The notes: generated from the sequence alone by a model not told the origin. A DNA stretch of 64,000 nt from Rhizobium glycinendophyticum (GCF_006443685.1 NZ_VFYP01000001.1:868001-932000); one strand, 5' to 3'. Counted from the first letter of the stretch, positions 27,103-37,028 are shown. Program-made: numbers and translations.

Positions 27103-27966
27103 ATGGCAGACTTTCTGAAACGGCTGGTTCCCAAGCGCTTCCGCAAGAAGGGCATCGTCATTCCGGTCGTCAGGCTGCACGGGCCGATCATGAGCGGTGG
27201 CTCGCGCTTCCGCCCGGCGCTCAACCTGTCCTCCGTTGCCAGCCAGCTGGAAAAAGCCTTCGCGATGAAGGACAGCCCGGCCGTGGCGCTTTCGATCAAC
27301 TCTCCAGGTGGCTCGCCCGTTCAGTCGCGCATGATCTACGATCGCATCCGCGCGCTCGCTGAAGAAAAGAACAAACGCGTCTTGGTCTTTGTCGAGGATG
27401 TCGCAGCGTCCGGCGGATACATGATCGCAATCGCCGGCGACGAGATCATCGCGGATGCCACCTCCATCGTCGGCTCGATTGGCGTCGTCTCCGGCGGTTT
27501 TGGCTTTCCCGAACTCCTGAAGAAGATCGGCGTCGAACGCCGCGTCTATACCGCCGGCGAAAACAAGGTGATCCTCGATCCCTTCCAGCCTGAAAAGGAA
27601 AGCGACATCGAGTATCTGAAGACCCTGCAGTTGGAGATCCACGAGATATTCATCGACATGGTCAAGGCGCGCCGGGGCTCGCTGCTTGCCGATGATCCCT
27701 CACTCTTCTCGGGCCTCTTCTGGACCGGCCGTCGTGGTCTAGAGCTTGGTCTCGTGGACCGCCTGGGAGGCCTGCGCGAAGAGATTAAGACGCGTTACGG
27801 CAAGGATGCCCGGCTCGAACTGGTCGGCGCTCAGAAGGGCCTGTTCGGCCGCCGCGTGCCGGGGATCGGCACCTTCGGATCCGCCGATCAAATTGCCGCT
27901 CAGGCCGCCGCCGGTCTTGCCGAAACCCTTGAGGAGAAGGCACTATGGGGGCGTTACGGTCTTTGA
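27103..27966 (+). CDS. S49-family peptidase (SppA-like)
   Basis: A 287-residue signal-peptide-peptidase-type serine protease. Motifs are INSPGGSPVQS, then VAASGGYMIA with the nucleophilic Ser, GSIGV, and GENK with the likely general-base Lys. It is one SppA domain long, half the E. coli protein, and lacks an obvious N-terminal membrane helix. GTGAGGAGTTGAG precedes the ATG. A 64-residue membrane protein follows 36 bases later. Confidence 0.93.
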   Translation: MADFLKRLVPKRFRKKGIVIPVVRLHGPIMSGGSRFRPALNLSSVASQLEKAFAMKDSPAVALSINSPGGSPVQSRMIYDRIRALAEEKNKRVLVFVEDVAASGGYMIAIAGDEIIADATSIVGSIGVVSGGFGFPELLKKIGVERRVYTAGENKVILDPFQPEKESDIEYLKTLQLEIHEIFIDMVKARRGSLLADDPSLFSGLFWTGRRGLELGLVDRLGGLREEIKTRYGKDARLELVGAQKGLFGRRVPGIGTFGSADQIAAQAAAGLAETLEEKALWGRYGL

Positions 27967-28002
27967 TCGTGGCGGCGGACAGGGGCTGACGGGCGAGGGG
28001 AC

Positions 28003-28197
28003 ATGGCGCAGCTGATTTTTCTTGTGATCCTGGTGGGCGGCAGTTGGCTGCTTTACCGGAAGTTTGTCAGCGATGCCGAGAAGCTGGCGGCACGTTCCCG
28101 CGCACGGGAAAAGGAGCGGGAAACGGATGCCATCGGCACGCTGGTCAAGGATCCTGAAACCGGCGAATACCGCCTGCGCCGCGAGGACGACGACTGA
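28003..28197 (+). CDS. Small single-helix membrane protein
   Basis: 64 residues: one N-terminal membrane helix (LIFLVILVGGSWLLYRKF) followed by a highly charged tail (ARSRAREKERE...). It sits directly behind the S49 peptidase and could be its partner; the function is unknown. GCGAGGGG lies upstream of the ATG. Confidence 0.75.
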   Translation: MAQLIFLVILVGGSWLLYRKFVSDAEKLAARSRAREKERETDAIGTLVKDPETGEYRLRREDDD

Positions 28198-28245
28198 TCG
28201 GCCGTGCGGACCATCCAGATACCTCGATTTTTCTCATCGCGCGAG

Positions 28246-28270
28246 GGAACAATTCTCGATTGGCCGCATT
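28246..28270 (+). promoter_or_regulatory. EcfG-like promoter upstream of the HWE kinase
   Basis: GGAAC, a 16-base spacer and CATT resemble the general-stress sigma EcfG site (GGAAC-N16/17-CGTT) with one mismatch. It lies 35-60 bases above the kinase start. Confidence 0.3.
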
Positions 28271-28305
28271 GTTTTCATCGCCATAAAGCGTGACGCGGGA
28301 GTTTG

Positions 28306-29445
28306 ATGAAGAGCAGCGAAGAATTCCTGGGCGTTACCTGCGATGTTGCGCGATATCTGAACGCTGTCGATTGGGCCGCAACATCGCTCGGACCGGTCGA
28401 TGGCTGGTCCTTATCCCTCAAAGCGACGTTGCGGACAGTCTTGTCCACCCGTCAGGCGATGTGCTTCTGGTGGGGAGACGACCTGCTGCAGTTCCACAAT
28501 GATGCCTATCTCCCGATGCTCGGTCAGCGGGTCGAGCGGGCTATCGGCGCACCATTCAGGGAATTGTGGTCGGATGTATGGAAGGATGTCTTGCCCTTCG
28601 TGGAAAGCGCCTTGTCCGGCAAGGGCACCTGGCAGGAAAACCTGCCCCTGATCGTGACCCGCAACGGTTACGAAGAGCCGACCCATTGGACGTTTTCCTA
28701 CAGCCCTCTCTATGACGACGACGGCCGCATTGCCGGCATCCTCAACAATGTCACCGAAACCACCCAGGCGGTGAAGGATCGCGAGGCGCTGGAAGAGGCT
28801 TATCGCGAAGCGAAAAATCATCTGGCTGAGCGCGGTCGTTACGAGGAAGAGCTGAAGCTTCTCAACCGCGAACTCGCGCATCGGATGAAGAACACGCTGG
28901 CCATGGTCCAGGCGATCATCAGCCAGAGCCTGAGAGGCGCCTCGTCCCTGACGGAAGCAAGCGCCACGATCAGTGCCCGCATCCAGACGCTGGCCAAGGC
29001 CCAGGATCTGTTGACCGGCATGAGCGTCACCGCCGCAGAAATCACTGCCATTGCCAATGCGGCGCTTGCGCCCCACCGGGACGGCACGGGACGCATTCAC
29101 GTCGAGGGTCCGCGTGTCTACCTGTCGGCCCAGCAGGCTCTCGGCCTGTCGCTCGCAATGCACGAACTGGCGACCAACGCGACGAAATATGGTTCCCTTT
29201 CGGTGCCGGATGGTCGCGTCGAAATCAGTTGGTCGCACCGCCCCGGTGACGACTTCACCTTCGATTGGCGCGAAAGCCAGGGGCCGGCAGTGACCGAGCC
29301 GACGCGGCGGGGTTTCGGCTCCCGGCTCACCGAGCGGATTGTTTCGGATCTCTTCAAGGGGCAGGCGAAGATCGACTTCGCCGTCGAAGGGGTCGCCTTC
29401 TCCCTGGTCGGCAAACTGCACCAGGCGGCAGATCTCGACCACTGA
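28306..29445 (+). CDS. PAS-domain HWE-family sensor histidine kinase
   Basis: A 379-residue soluble kinase: a PAS domain (about 40-150), a coiled-coil linker, then an HWE-type kinase core. The phospho-accepting His is H192 in LAHRMKNTLAMVQ. The diagnostic HWE residues are the His in AMHELATNATKYG and WRE in FDWRESQ. HWE kinases are common in rhizobia, often in light or general-stress signalling. No response regulator is adjacent. ATG 28306 follows CGGGAG; the TTG just before it is ignored. Confidence 0.92.
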   Translation: MKSSEEFLGVTCDVARYLNAVDWAATSLGPVDGWSLSLKATLRTVLSTRQAMCFWWGDDLLQFHNDAYLPMLGQRVERAIGAPFRELWSDVWKDVLPFVESALSGKGTWQENLPLIVTRNGYEEPTHWTFSYSPLYDDDGRIAGILNNVTETTQAVKDREALEEAYREAKNHLAERGRYEEELKLLNRELAHRMKNTLAMVQAIISQSLRGASSLTEASATISARIQTLAKAQDLLTGMSVTAAEITAIANAALAPHRDGTGRIHVEGPRVYLSAQQALGLSLAMHELATNATKYGSLSVPDGRVEISWSHRPGDDFTFDWRESQGPAVTEPTRRGFGSRLTERIVSDLFKGQAKIDFAVEGVAFSLVGKLHQAADLDH

Positions 29446-29583
29446 CCGGGCGGCTTTCGATGTCTTGCGCTCTTGGCCTTGCAAGAGCCGAGACGGGAGA
29501 CCGGATCACGGGCGCTTGACCCTTCGTCCCGCTCGTGGCACCAGACGGCCAAAGATTGTCAGTCCCTGCCGATGGATAGCCCG

Positions 29584-30540
29584 ATGACTACGCTCCTTGC
29601 CCCGCACATGGACCCCAAGCGCTCCTTCCAGGCGCTGATCCTGACGTTGCATGCCTATTGGGCCGACAAGGGTTGCGCGGTTTTGCAACCCTACGACATG
29701 GAAGTCGGCGCCGGCACCTTCCATCCGGCAACCACGCTCCGCGCGCTCGGCCCCAAGCCCTGGCGTGCCGCTTATGTGCAGCCGTCCCGCCGTCCCTCGG
29801 ATGGCCGCTATGGCGAAAACCCGAACCGCCTGCAGCACTATTATCAGTACCAGGTCATCCTGAAGCCGAACCCGTCCAACCTGCAGGAGCTCTATCTTGG
29901 CTCGCTGAAGGCGATTGGCCTCGACCCGCTTCTGCATGATATCCGTTTTGTGGAAGACGACTGGGAAAGCCCGACGCTCGGCGCCTGGGGTCTTGGCTGG
30001 GAATGCTGGTGCGACGGTATGGAAGTCTCGCAGTTCACTTACTTCCAGGCCGTCTGCGGCATCGACTGCTCGCCAGTGGCGGGCGAACTGACCTACGGCC
30101 TCGAGCGCCTCGCCATGTATGTCCAGGGCGTCGACAACGTCTACGATTTGAACTTCAACGGTCGAGAAGGCGAAGAGAAGATCTCCTATGGCGACGTCTT
30201 CCTGCAGGCCGAGCAGGAATATTCCCGCCACAACTTCGAATTCGCCAACACCGAGATGCTGCATCGCCATTTCATCGATGCCGAGAAGGAGTGCCAGGCG
30301 CTCCTCGCCGCAGGAGCCCCCTCGGACAGCGAAAACCAGCGCCTGCACAAATGCGTCTTCCCGGCCTACGACCAGTGCATCAAGGCCTCCCACATCTTCA
30401 ACCTGCTCGACGCCCGTGGCGTCATCTCGGTGACCGAGCGCCAGGCCTATATCGGCCGCGTCCGCGCGCTGGCGAAAAGCTGCGGCGAGGCGTTCCTGCT
30501 GACCGATGCCGGTGGTGCGAACTTCGGTCGGGCAGCGTAG
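29584..30540 (+). CDS. glyQ: Glycyl-tRNA synthetase alpha subunit
   Basis: About 318 residues; the catalytic class II subunit of the tetrameric (alpha2 beta2) glycyl-tRNA synthetase. Motifs include [50 protein letters not shown] and [19 protein letters not shown] 29584 is preferred (GGA seven bases upstream); ATG 29572 or 29608 are possible. The beta subunit gene is 6.6 kb away with five genes between, two of them on the other strand. Confidence 0.95.
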   Translation: MTTLLAPHMDPKRSFQALILTLHAYWADKGCAVLQPYDMEVGAGTFHPATTLRALGPKPWRAAYVQPSRRPSDGRYGENPNRLQHYYQYQVILKPNPSNLQELYLGSLKAIGLDPLLHDIRFVEDDWESPTLGAWGLGWECWCDGMEVSQFTYFQAVCGIDCSPVAGELTYGLERLAMYVQGVDNVYDLNFNGREGEEKISYGDVFLQAEQEYSRHNFEFANTEMLHRHFIDAEKECQALLAAGAPSDSENQRLHKCVFPAYDQCIKASHIFNLLDARGVISVTERQAYIGRVRALAKSCGEAFLLTDAGGANFGRAA

Positions 30541-30543
30541 GCT

Positions 30544-30945
30544 TTAAAACTCCAGCCCCGCCGCCACCCGGTTCTCGATCCGGACCACCAGACCGTGGAT
30601 CTTCGCCATCAGCACGTCGAAGTCGATCGGCTTGGTCAGGTAGCTTTCAGCACCGGCACCCAGCCCCTCGATCATCTTCTCCCTGTCGGCCAGCGCCGTC
30701 AGGAAGACGAAGGGCATGTTGGAGAATTGCGGATGGTTGATCTGCAATTCGCCGAGCATCGAGATGCCGTCCATCTCTGGCATGGTGATGTCGGAAATGA
30801 CGATATCGGGCCGGTCCTTGAGGATCCTGTCCAGGCCCTCCTTGCCGTTCTCCGCCTGCAGCACGCGAATGCCCGCGTCCTCCAGTTCCTCGACGATCAG
30901 TTCCCGGACGTCTCTTTCGTCCTCCACGCACAGTACCGTGATCAT
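30544..30945 (-). CDS. Single-domain response regulator (CheY-like)
   Basis: A 133-residue receiver domain with no output domain. The acidic pocket is ED near residue 8-9, the phospho-accepting Asp is D52 (ISDITMPEMDG), then Thr in FLTA and Lys in YLTKP. It is the second gene of an operon with the histidine kinase upstream (28-base gap) and probably its partner. It converges on glyQ with 3 bases between the stops. Confidence 0.93.
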   Translation of the reverse strand: MITVLCVEDERDVRELIVEELEDAGIRVLQAENGKEGLDRILKDRPDIVISDITMPEMDGISMLGELQINHPQFSNMPFVFLTALADREKMIEGLGAGAESYLTKPIDFDVLMAKIHGLVVRIENRVAAGLEF

Positions 30946-30973
30946 TGTGTCCTCCTTCTCTCCCCGTCAGGGA

Positions 30974-32986
30974 TCACGCGGCATGAACCTCCGCTGCCGC
31001 CTCGGTTTCGGTTGTCCGCGCCGGCCCCTTGACCGGCAGGACGAGGGTGAAAGTGGTGCCCTTGCCGCGCTGGCTTTCGACGAAGATGTCACCGTCGTGC
31101 AGCGTCACGATCTGCTTGACGAGTGACAGGCCGATACCGGTGCCGGCAATGCCGGTCGAGGTGCGGGCGCGGAAATAGGGCTGGAAAAGCTTGTCGATAT
31201 CCTCGGCATCGATGCCGACGCCTTCGTCCTTGACCGACAGGAAGACGAAGCCCTCCTCTTCCCAGCCGCGGATCAGGATGTCGGGCGCGCGGGGCGCATA
31301 TTTGATCGCATTCGACAGAAGGTTGGTGATCACCTGCGAGATGCCAAGCGCGTCGCAGCGAATCATCGGCGGCAGGGCGTCGATATCGGTCTCGAAACGG
31401 TGGTGATGCGAGGAAAGCTTCTGCCGCTTGATCGCCTGTTCAATCAGCTTGTGCAGCGCGCAATCGACCAGGGACAGCTCGGCCTTTCCGGTCTCGATCC
31501 GTCCGGCAGACAGGAAGCTCTCCATCAGTTCGACCATGCGCGCCACAGCGGACCGGATCTGCTGCGTCTTCTCGCCGAGGAATGCCGTGTCGATGCCGCC
31601 CTTCTTGCGCAGGAGGCGCTGTGCTGCACCGTCGATGATGGCGAGAGGCGTGCGGAATTCATGGCTCGTCATCGCCACGAACTGTCGCTGCATGGCGTTG
31701 ATGTTCTTTTCCTGCTGCAGCGCCTCTTCGAGCGCCGCTGCCTGGGCGGCAATCTCCGCCGTGCGCTGCCGCACCGTTTTTTCCAGCTCGTCGCGATTGC
31801 GGATCAGGTCCTTTTCCGCCCGCTTGCGCACCGTGATGTCGGTATAGCTCAACACGTAACCGCCATTCGACAGCGGCTCTGAGCGGACCGCGAGCACCTT
31901 GCCGCTCGTCCGTTCACGCTCGAAGCTATAGGGCAGGCCGAGTTCCGCCTGTTCGACACGCTCGCGCACCATCGCCTCGTGGTCGCCGTCACCCCATTCG
32001 CCGCGGCAGGCATTGTAGCGCAGGATGTCCTCGAAGGATGATCCCGGCGGAAAGAGCTCCGGCGGGATGTTCATCAGGTCGTAGAGCCTGCGGTTCGCCA
32101 TCAACAGCCGCGAGCGGTTGTCGAAAACCCCGATGCCGCCGGGGATCGCGTCGAACACCTGTTCCAGAAGGCCGAAGGCCTTGCGCTGATCGGCGGTGGC
32201 GATCGCCACTTCGGCGAAGATATCCGCTTCCTCGCCCTTGATCCGCCAGACCTGCACCTTTACGGGATAAACGGTGCCGTTCCGCCGCCTTTGGATGGTG
32301 TCGAAGCAGATCTTCTGGGTGCGCCCCAGCAGCAAGGGTACGAGCCGCGCCCGGTAATCCGCCTCGGAAATCCCGGCTTTCAACTCCGCCGGAGTCATCG
32401 TGGAGAGCGCCTGGGCGGAATAGCCGGTGCGGACGCTGGCCGTGGCATTGGCACGGGTGATCTGCAGGCTTTGCGGATCGAAGACATAGATTTCGTCGGT
32501 CGAGAGTTCGACCATGTCGATGAGCGTCCCGGTGCCGCCATTCCTGTGCGTGATGATCGTCGCGATCTCTTCCGTCAGCAGGCGTAGGATGGCGAGTTTT
32601 TCCTGGCTCATCCGCTTGGCCGTGCGGCCGAAGAAGAACACGGATCCCATGCGCTGGCCCGAAGGATGGTGGATTGCCAGGCCGTAAATGGCGGATTTCG
32701 ATCGCCCGGTTACGGAAGGCGGCATGCCGTCTTCCGGACAGATGTCGAGCGGCAGAGCAAACTCGTCGGCGGCGCATTGGTGAAACAGGCGATGCCGGTC
32801 ATGCTGACTGTCGACCAGATAGATGGCCGAGGCCGGCGCAAGGTCCAAAGGAGCGGTCGCGGTGATCAAGCTGCTCACGTCGTTGAGCACGTCCGCCAGT
32901 CGGCGTTCGGGCGTTGCTGCGCGAAGGATGTCGCGATCGGCCAGCAAGGCCCAGACAGGCAGGTCGTTCCACGTCATCGGCTGCAT
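30974..32986 (-). CDS. Soluble PAS/GAF sensor histidine kinase
   Basis: A 670-residue kinase without membrane helices. It has a GAF-like N-terminal domain (about 20-160), two PAS domains (about 165-280 and 285-395), a coiled coil, HisKA with the phospho-His H442 (SHEFRTPLAIID), and HATPase_c (NLLSNAIKYAP, DEGVGI, GTGIGLSLVKQI). ATGs at 32986 and 32977 are both possible starts. It is co-oriented with the response regulator downstream; the signal is unknown. Confidence 0.93.
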   Translation of the reverse strand: MQPMTWNDLPVWALLADRDILRAATPERRLADVLNDVSSLITATAPLDLAPASAIYLVDSQHDRHRLFHQCAADEFALPLDICPEDGMPPSVTGRSKSAIYGLAIHHPSGQRMGSVFFFGRTAKRMSQEKLAILRLLTEEIATIITHRNGGTGTLIDMVELSTDEIYVFDPQSLQITRANATASVRTGYSAQALSTMTPAELKAGISEADYRARLVPLLLGRTQKICFDTIQRRRNGTVYPVKVQVWRIKGEEADIFAEVAIATADQRKAFGLLEQVFDAIPGGIGVFDNRSRLLMANRRLYDLMNIPPELFPPGSSFEDILRYNACRGEWGDGDHEAMVRERVEQAELGLPYSFERERTSGKVLAVRSEPLSNGGYVLSYTDITVRKRAEKDLIRNRDELEKTVRQRTAEIAAQAAALEEALQQEKNINAMQRQFVAMTSHEFRTPLAIIDGAAQRLLRKKGGIDTAFLGEKTQQIRSAVARMVELMESFLSAGRIETGKAELSLVDCALHKLIEQAIKRQKLSSHHHRFETDIDALPPMIRCDALGISQVITNLLSNAIKYAPRAPDILIRGWEEEGFVFLSVKDEGVGIDAEDIDKLFQPYFRARTSTGIAGTGIGLSLVKQIVTLHDGDIFVESQRGKGTTFTLVLPVKGPARTTETEAAAEVHAA

Positions 32987-33189
32987 ATGCAGGTCCCGCT
33001 TGAAGCTGCTCGGATGCCTACATTAGCGTATGCGAATTAAATGAGGCGGAAGAACTTCGCTGCAAATTTAAGCGATCTGCGGCTTTCGGTGGAAACAGCA
33101 GCCAAGTTCGGCCACCGGCGTCTTCCATCATGACTTTGCAAAAACAAAAGGCTAACGTGCCGCCACTTCAGCTGGGGAGCCACCGCATC

Positions 33190-33741
33190 ATGTTCACGAC
33201 ACTTGCCATCATCGCCGCCATCGCAGCCTACCTCGTCTTCGTCTATAACGGCCTCGTCAAGGCGCGGCAGATGGCCGAGGAAGCCTGGTCAGGCATCGAT
33301 GTCCAGCTGAAGCGTCGCGCCGATCTCATCCCCAATCTCATCGAGACGGTGAAGGGCTATGCCGGCCACGAAAAGGGCACGCTGGAAAGCGTGGTCGAAC
33401 TGCGCAACAAGGCCCAGGCCGTGCCGGCAGGCGATGTCGCGGGTCGCGCCCAGGCCGAAGGCCTGCTTGGCGCTGCCCTCGGCAAGATCGTTGCACTCGC
33501 CGAAGCCTATCCGGATCTGAAAGCCAACGAGAATTTCGTTGAACTGCAAAAATCGCTTGAAACCATCGAAGGCGAGATCCAGATGTCGCGTCGCTATTAC
33601 AATGGCGCTGCCCGTGACCTGAACGTCAAGGTCGAGAGCTTCCCCTCCAATCTCGTCGCCGGCCAGTTCGGCTTCTCGAAGAAACCCTATTTCGAGATTG
33701 CCAACGAGGCCGACCGTGCGGTACCGACGGTCAAGTTCTGA
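33190..33741 (+). CDS. LemA family protein
   Basis: 183 residues. An N-terminal membrane helix (LAIIAAIAAYLVFVYNGLV) is followed by the LemA helical domain: WSGIDVQLKRRADLIPNL, then a C-terminal FSKKPYFEIANEADRA. ATG 33190 is preferred because it opens the membrane helix; the upstream in-frame ATG at 33130 adds unrelated residues. LemA genes commonly neighbour DUF2207 membrane proteins, as here, though aroA lies between the two. Confidence 0.92.
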   Translation: MFTTLAIIAAIAAYLVFVYNGLVKARQMAEEAWSGIDVQLKRRADLIPNLIETVKGYAGHEKGTLESVVELRNKAQAVPAGDVAGRAQAEGLLGAALGKIVALAEAYPDLKANENFVELQKSLETIEGEIQMSRRYYNGAARDLNVKVESFPSNLVAGQFGFSKKPYFEIANEADRAVPTVKF

Positions 33742-33777
33742 CGTCCATTTCAGGGCGCCGTTTGAAAGACCGGAATC

Positions 33778-35043
33778 ATGACGACTGACAGTGTGACCAT
33801 CCTTCCGCCCACCCACGCCCTGACCGGCAAGGTGAGCCCTCCGGGTTCGAAGTCCATCACCAATCGCGCGCTGCTGCTCGCCGGCCTTGCCAAGGGCACG
33901 AGCCGGTTGACCGGGGCGCTGAAGAGTGACGACACGCGCTACATGGCCGAAGCGCTGCGCCAGATGGGCGTCACCGTCGAGGAGCCGGATGCCACGACCT
34001 TCGTCGTTACCAGCTCCGGTGAACTCAAAGCCCCAGCAGCCCCACTTTTCCTTGGCAATGCCGGAACCGCTACCCGCTTCCTCACTGCGGCGCTGGCACT
34101 AGGACACGGTCGCTACGTTGTCGATGGCGACGAGCATATGCGCAAGCGTCCGATCAAGCCGCTGGTCGAGGCCCTGCAGTCGCTCGGTGTGGCGATCGCC
34201 GCTCCATCGGGTTGCCCACCGGTCGCCATTGATGCCAATGGTGCCTTCAAAAAGAACCACGTGGTGATCGATGCCGGCCTCTCCAGCCAGTATGTCTCGG
34301 CTCTCCAGATGGCGGCAGCCTGCGGTTCCGAACCCTTCACCATTGAGCTTGCCGGTGCCGATATCGGCGCGCGCGGTTACATCGACCTGACGATGTCGGC
34401 CATGCGCGCCTTCGGCGCAAAGGTCGAGCAGCCGACGCCGGCCTCCTGGGTCATCCAGCCGACCGGTTATACCGCGACCGATTTCCACATCGAGCCGGAT
34501 GCCTCCGCCGCCACCTATCTCTGGGGTGCCGAAGTGCTGACCAAGGGCCAGATCGATATCGGCACGCCGTCGGATGCCTTCACCCAGCCCGATGCCAAGG
34601 CCTATGATGTGATCGCCCAGTTCCCGAACATGCCCGCCGTGATCGACGGCAGCCAGATGCAGGATGCGATTCCGACCATTGCCGTGCTCGCCGCCTTCAA
34701 CGAAACGCCGGTCCGTTTCGTCGGCATCGAGAACCTGCGCGTCAAGGAATGCGACCGCATCCGGGCCGTCTCAACCGGCCTCAACAACATCCGCGAAGGC
34801 CTGGCGAAGGAAGAGGGCGACGACCTGCTGGTCTTCTCCGATCCATCGCTTGCCGGTCAGTCGCTGCCGGCCGAGATCGACACCTTTGCCGATCACCGCA
34901 TCGCCATGAGCTTTGCGCTGGCGGGCCTGAAGATCCGCGACATCACCATCCTCGACCCCGGCTGTGTGGCCAAAACCTATCCCGGCTACTGGGATGCGCT
35001 CGCCTCGCTCGGCGTCGACCTCGTCAGGAACGACAAGAAATGA
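33778..35043 (+). CDS. aroA: 3-phosphoshikimate 1-carboxyvinyltransferase (EPSP synthase), class I-like
   Basis: A 421-residue EPSP synthase of the shikimate pathway. Active-site motifs align with E. coli AroA: PPGSKSITNRALLLAGLA, LFLGNAGTATRF (residues 91-101), MRKRPI, SSQYVSA, RVKECDRIRA and FADHRIAMSFALAG. This is the class I pattern; the well-known Rhizobium/Agrobacterium enzymes are class II and differ in the first motif. The residue matching E. coli Pro101 is Phe101. The stop overlaps the DUF2207 start (ATGA). It may be a second aroA in this genome. Confidence 0.93.
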   Translation: MTTDSVTILPPTHALTGKVSPPGSKSITNRALLLAGLAKGTSRLTGALKSDDTRYMAEALRQMGVTVEEPDATTFVVTSSGELKAPAAPLFLGNAGTATRFLTAALALGHGRYVVDGDEHMRKRPIKPLVEALQSLGVAIAAPSGCPPVAIDANGAFKKNHVVIDAGLSSQYVSALQMAAACGSEPFTIELAGADIGARGYIDLTMSAMRAFGAKVEQPTPASWVIQPTGYTATDFHIEPDASAATYLWGAEVLTKGQIDIGTPSDAFTQPDAKAYDVIAQFPNMPAVIDGSQMQDAIPTIAVLAAFNETPVRFVGIENLRVKECDRIRAVSTGLNNIREGLAKEEGDDLLVFSDPSLAGQSLPAEIDTFADHRIAMSFALAGLKIRDITILDPGCVAKTYPGYWDALASLGVDLVRNDKK

Positions 35044-36974
35044 CGACACTCCTTCGTCTGTGCTCCGCTTTCCTTCTTGTTGTCTGGATGGCGTGCGGTG
35101 CGCAGGCCGAGGAAGTCGTTCGCGACTACCACGCCGATATCACCGTCTTTCCCGATGCCTCAATGGAGGTGACGGAAACGATCACCGTCAATGCCGAAGG
35201 CAATGACATCAAACGCGGCATTTTTCGCGATTTTCCGCTTTACGCTCAGGATGCGCGTGGCTTTCGCCAGAAGGTCGATTTCGAATTGATCTCGGTGGAG
35301 CGGGACGGGCGCGCTGAGAATTACCATACGGAAAACGTCACCGGTGGCATCAGGATCTATACCGGCTCGGCCGACGTCTTCCTGCGTCCCGGTGAATACA
35401 CCTATACCATCACCTACCGCACCGGCCGGCAGATCCGCTATTTCGACGATCACGACGAGCTCAATTGGAACGTAACTGGCAATGGATGGCTCTTCCCCAT
35501 CGAGCAGGCGAGCGCCAGCGTTACTCTGCCAAATGATGCGGTTCCGACAAGGACGACGGTGTACACTGGTGCATCAGGTTCGACGGAGAAGAACGCGCGC
35601 GAGGTCCCAGGCTCCGATGGCCTCGAGTTTGAAACGACCCGGCCCCTCGGCCTAAGCGAGGGCCTGACCATCGTGCTCGCCTTCGACAAGGGCTTGGTCT
35701 CGGCCCCTTCGACGGAGGACAGCGCCTGGTGGTTCATCCGGGACAATCTCAACACGATCATCGGTTTTGGTGGCCTTGCGGTGATCTTCCTCTATTACCT
35801 CCGCTCCTGGGTCGCTGTCGGTCGCGATCCGGTGAAGGGCGTCGTCGTGCCGCGCTGGGACGCACCGGAAGGCATCTCGCCGGCACTCGTCAACTACATC
35901 AACAACAAGGGCTTTTCCGGTGCCGGCTGGACCGCGCTCTCGGCCTCGGCGCTTGATCTGGCGGTCAGGGGTTATGTCGAGCTGGACGATCTCGACAGCA
36001 GCATCACCATCCGGCGGACGAAAAAACCGGTGGAGGGCAAGCTGCAATCTGGCGAGGCTGCGCTGATGGCGGAAATCCCCTCTGCCGGCAACGAACTCGT
36101 CATCGACAAGGCCAACGGCAAGAGAGTCGAAAGCGTCGGCGATCGTTTCCGCCAAGCGATCGAGAAGGAGCATCGCAACAAGTATTACAAGGCCAATGCC
36201 GGCTATACCTCCTTCGGCATCGGCCTGTCGATCGCCGTTGTCGCCGCCCTTTTCATCTTCGGTGATCTCGACGAGGACGTCTACGCCCTGATCTTCGTGC
36301 CGACCTTCTTCTCGGTGTTCTTCGGCACCTTCACCGTGGGTCTGGTCAACCTGTTTCGCGGCGGCCGCTCGCTCTTCAGCAAGATCTTTGCCATCGTCGC
36401 ACTCGCTTTCATCGGCTTCATAGCCCTCTCGACGCTAGGCTTGATGCTGATCTCGATGTGGATGGATCTCGAAGCCACCCATCAGTTCCCGGTCCTGATC
36501 GCCTTTGGCGGCATCTTGACGATCAATCTCCTGTTCTTCTTCCTCATGGGCGCCCCGACCCCGCTCGGCCGCAAGCTGATGGACGGTATTGAGGGCCTGC
36601 GCATCTATCTGACGCTCGCCGAAAAGGACCGCTTGAACATGGCCGGCGCTCCGACCATGTCTCCCAGCCATTTCGAAAAGCTTCTGCCCTATGCCGTGGC
36701 GCTCGGCGTCGAAAAGCCCTGGTCGCGAGCCTTCGAAACCTGGCTCGCCACAGCCGCCGCCGGTGCCGCAGCCGCCAACTACAGCCCCGGCTGGTACCAC
36801 GGCAGCAACTACGGCAATTTCGGCGACCGTATCGGCGGCTTCTCCTCCTCCATGGCTTCCACGATCGCCTCCACTATTCCCGCGCCGCCCCCTTCCAGCT
36901 CCTCTTCCTCCTCGGGCTTCTCAGGCGGTTCCTCCGGTGGCGGTGGCGGCGGTGGCGGCGGGGGAGGGTGGTAG
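35040..36974 (+). CDS. DUF2207 membrane protein
   Basis: A 644-residue protein: signal peptide (LCSAFLLVVWMACGAQA), an extracytoplasmic beta domain that begins with RDYHADITVFPDASMEVTET, a membrane helix near residue 240, a cytoplasmic stretch, two or three further helices (about 395-510), and a Ser/Gly-rich tail ending in a long poly-glycine run. This is the DUF2207 layout, often paired with LemA. ATG 35040 overlaps the aroA stop; the open frame upstream of it is inside aroA. Function unproven. Confidence 0.9.
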   Translation: MTTLLRLCSAFLLVVWMACGAQAEEVVRDYHADITVFPDASMEVTETITVNAEGNDIKRGIFRDFPLYAQDARGFRQKVDFELISVERDGRAENYHTENVTGGIRIYTGSADVFLRPGEYTYTITYRTGRQIRYFDDHDELNWNVTGNGWLFPIEQASASVTLPNDAVPTRTTVYTGASGSTEKNAREVPGSDGLEFETTRPLGLSEGLTIVLAFDKGLVSAPSTEDSAWWFIRDNLNTIIGFGGLAVIFLYYLRSWVAVGRDPVKGVVVPRWDAPEGISPALVNYINNKGFSGAGWTALSASALDLAVRGYVELDDLDSSITIRRTKKPVEGKLQSGEAALMAEIPSAGNELVIDKANGKRVESVGDRFRQAIEKEHRNKYYKANAGYTSFGIGLSIAVVAALFIFGDLDEDVYALIFVPTFFSVFFGTFTVGLVNLFRGGRSLFSKIFAIVALAFIGFIALSTLGLMLISMWMDLEATHQFPVLIAFGGILTINLLFFFLMGAPTPLGRKLMDGIEGLRIYLTLAEKDRLNMAGAPTMSPSHFEKLLPYAVALGVEKPWSRAFETWLATAAAGAAAANYSPGWYHGSNYGNFGDRIGGFSSSMASTIASTIPAPPPSSSSSSSGFSGGSSGGGGGGGGGGGW

Positions 36975-36975
36975 G

Positions 36976-37028
36976 CACCCACCTCCCCCTTGAGGGGGGA
37001 GGTCGCCGCGAAGCGGCGGGTGGGGGTG
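36976..37028. repeat. Short RIME-like palindromic element
   Basis: About 53 bp directly after the DUF2207 stop: two hairpins (CCCCCT-TGA-GGGGGG and GCCGCG-AA-GCGGC) inside outer arms CACCCAC/GTGGGGGTG. It is the same family style as the elements at 3918 and 38415. Confidence 0.75.
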
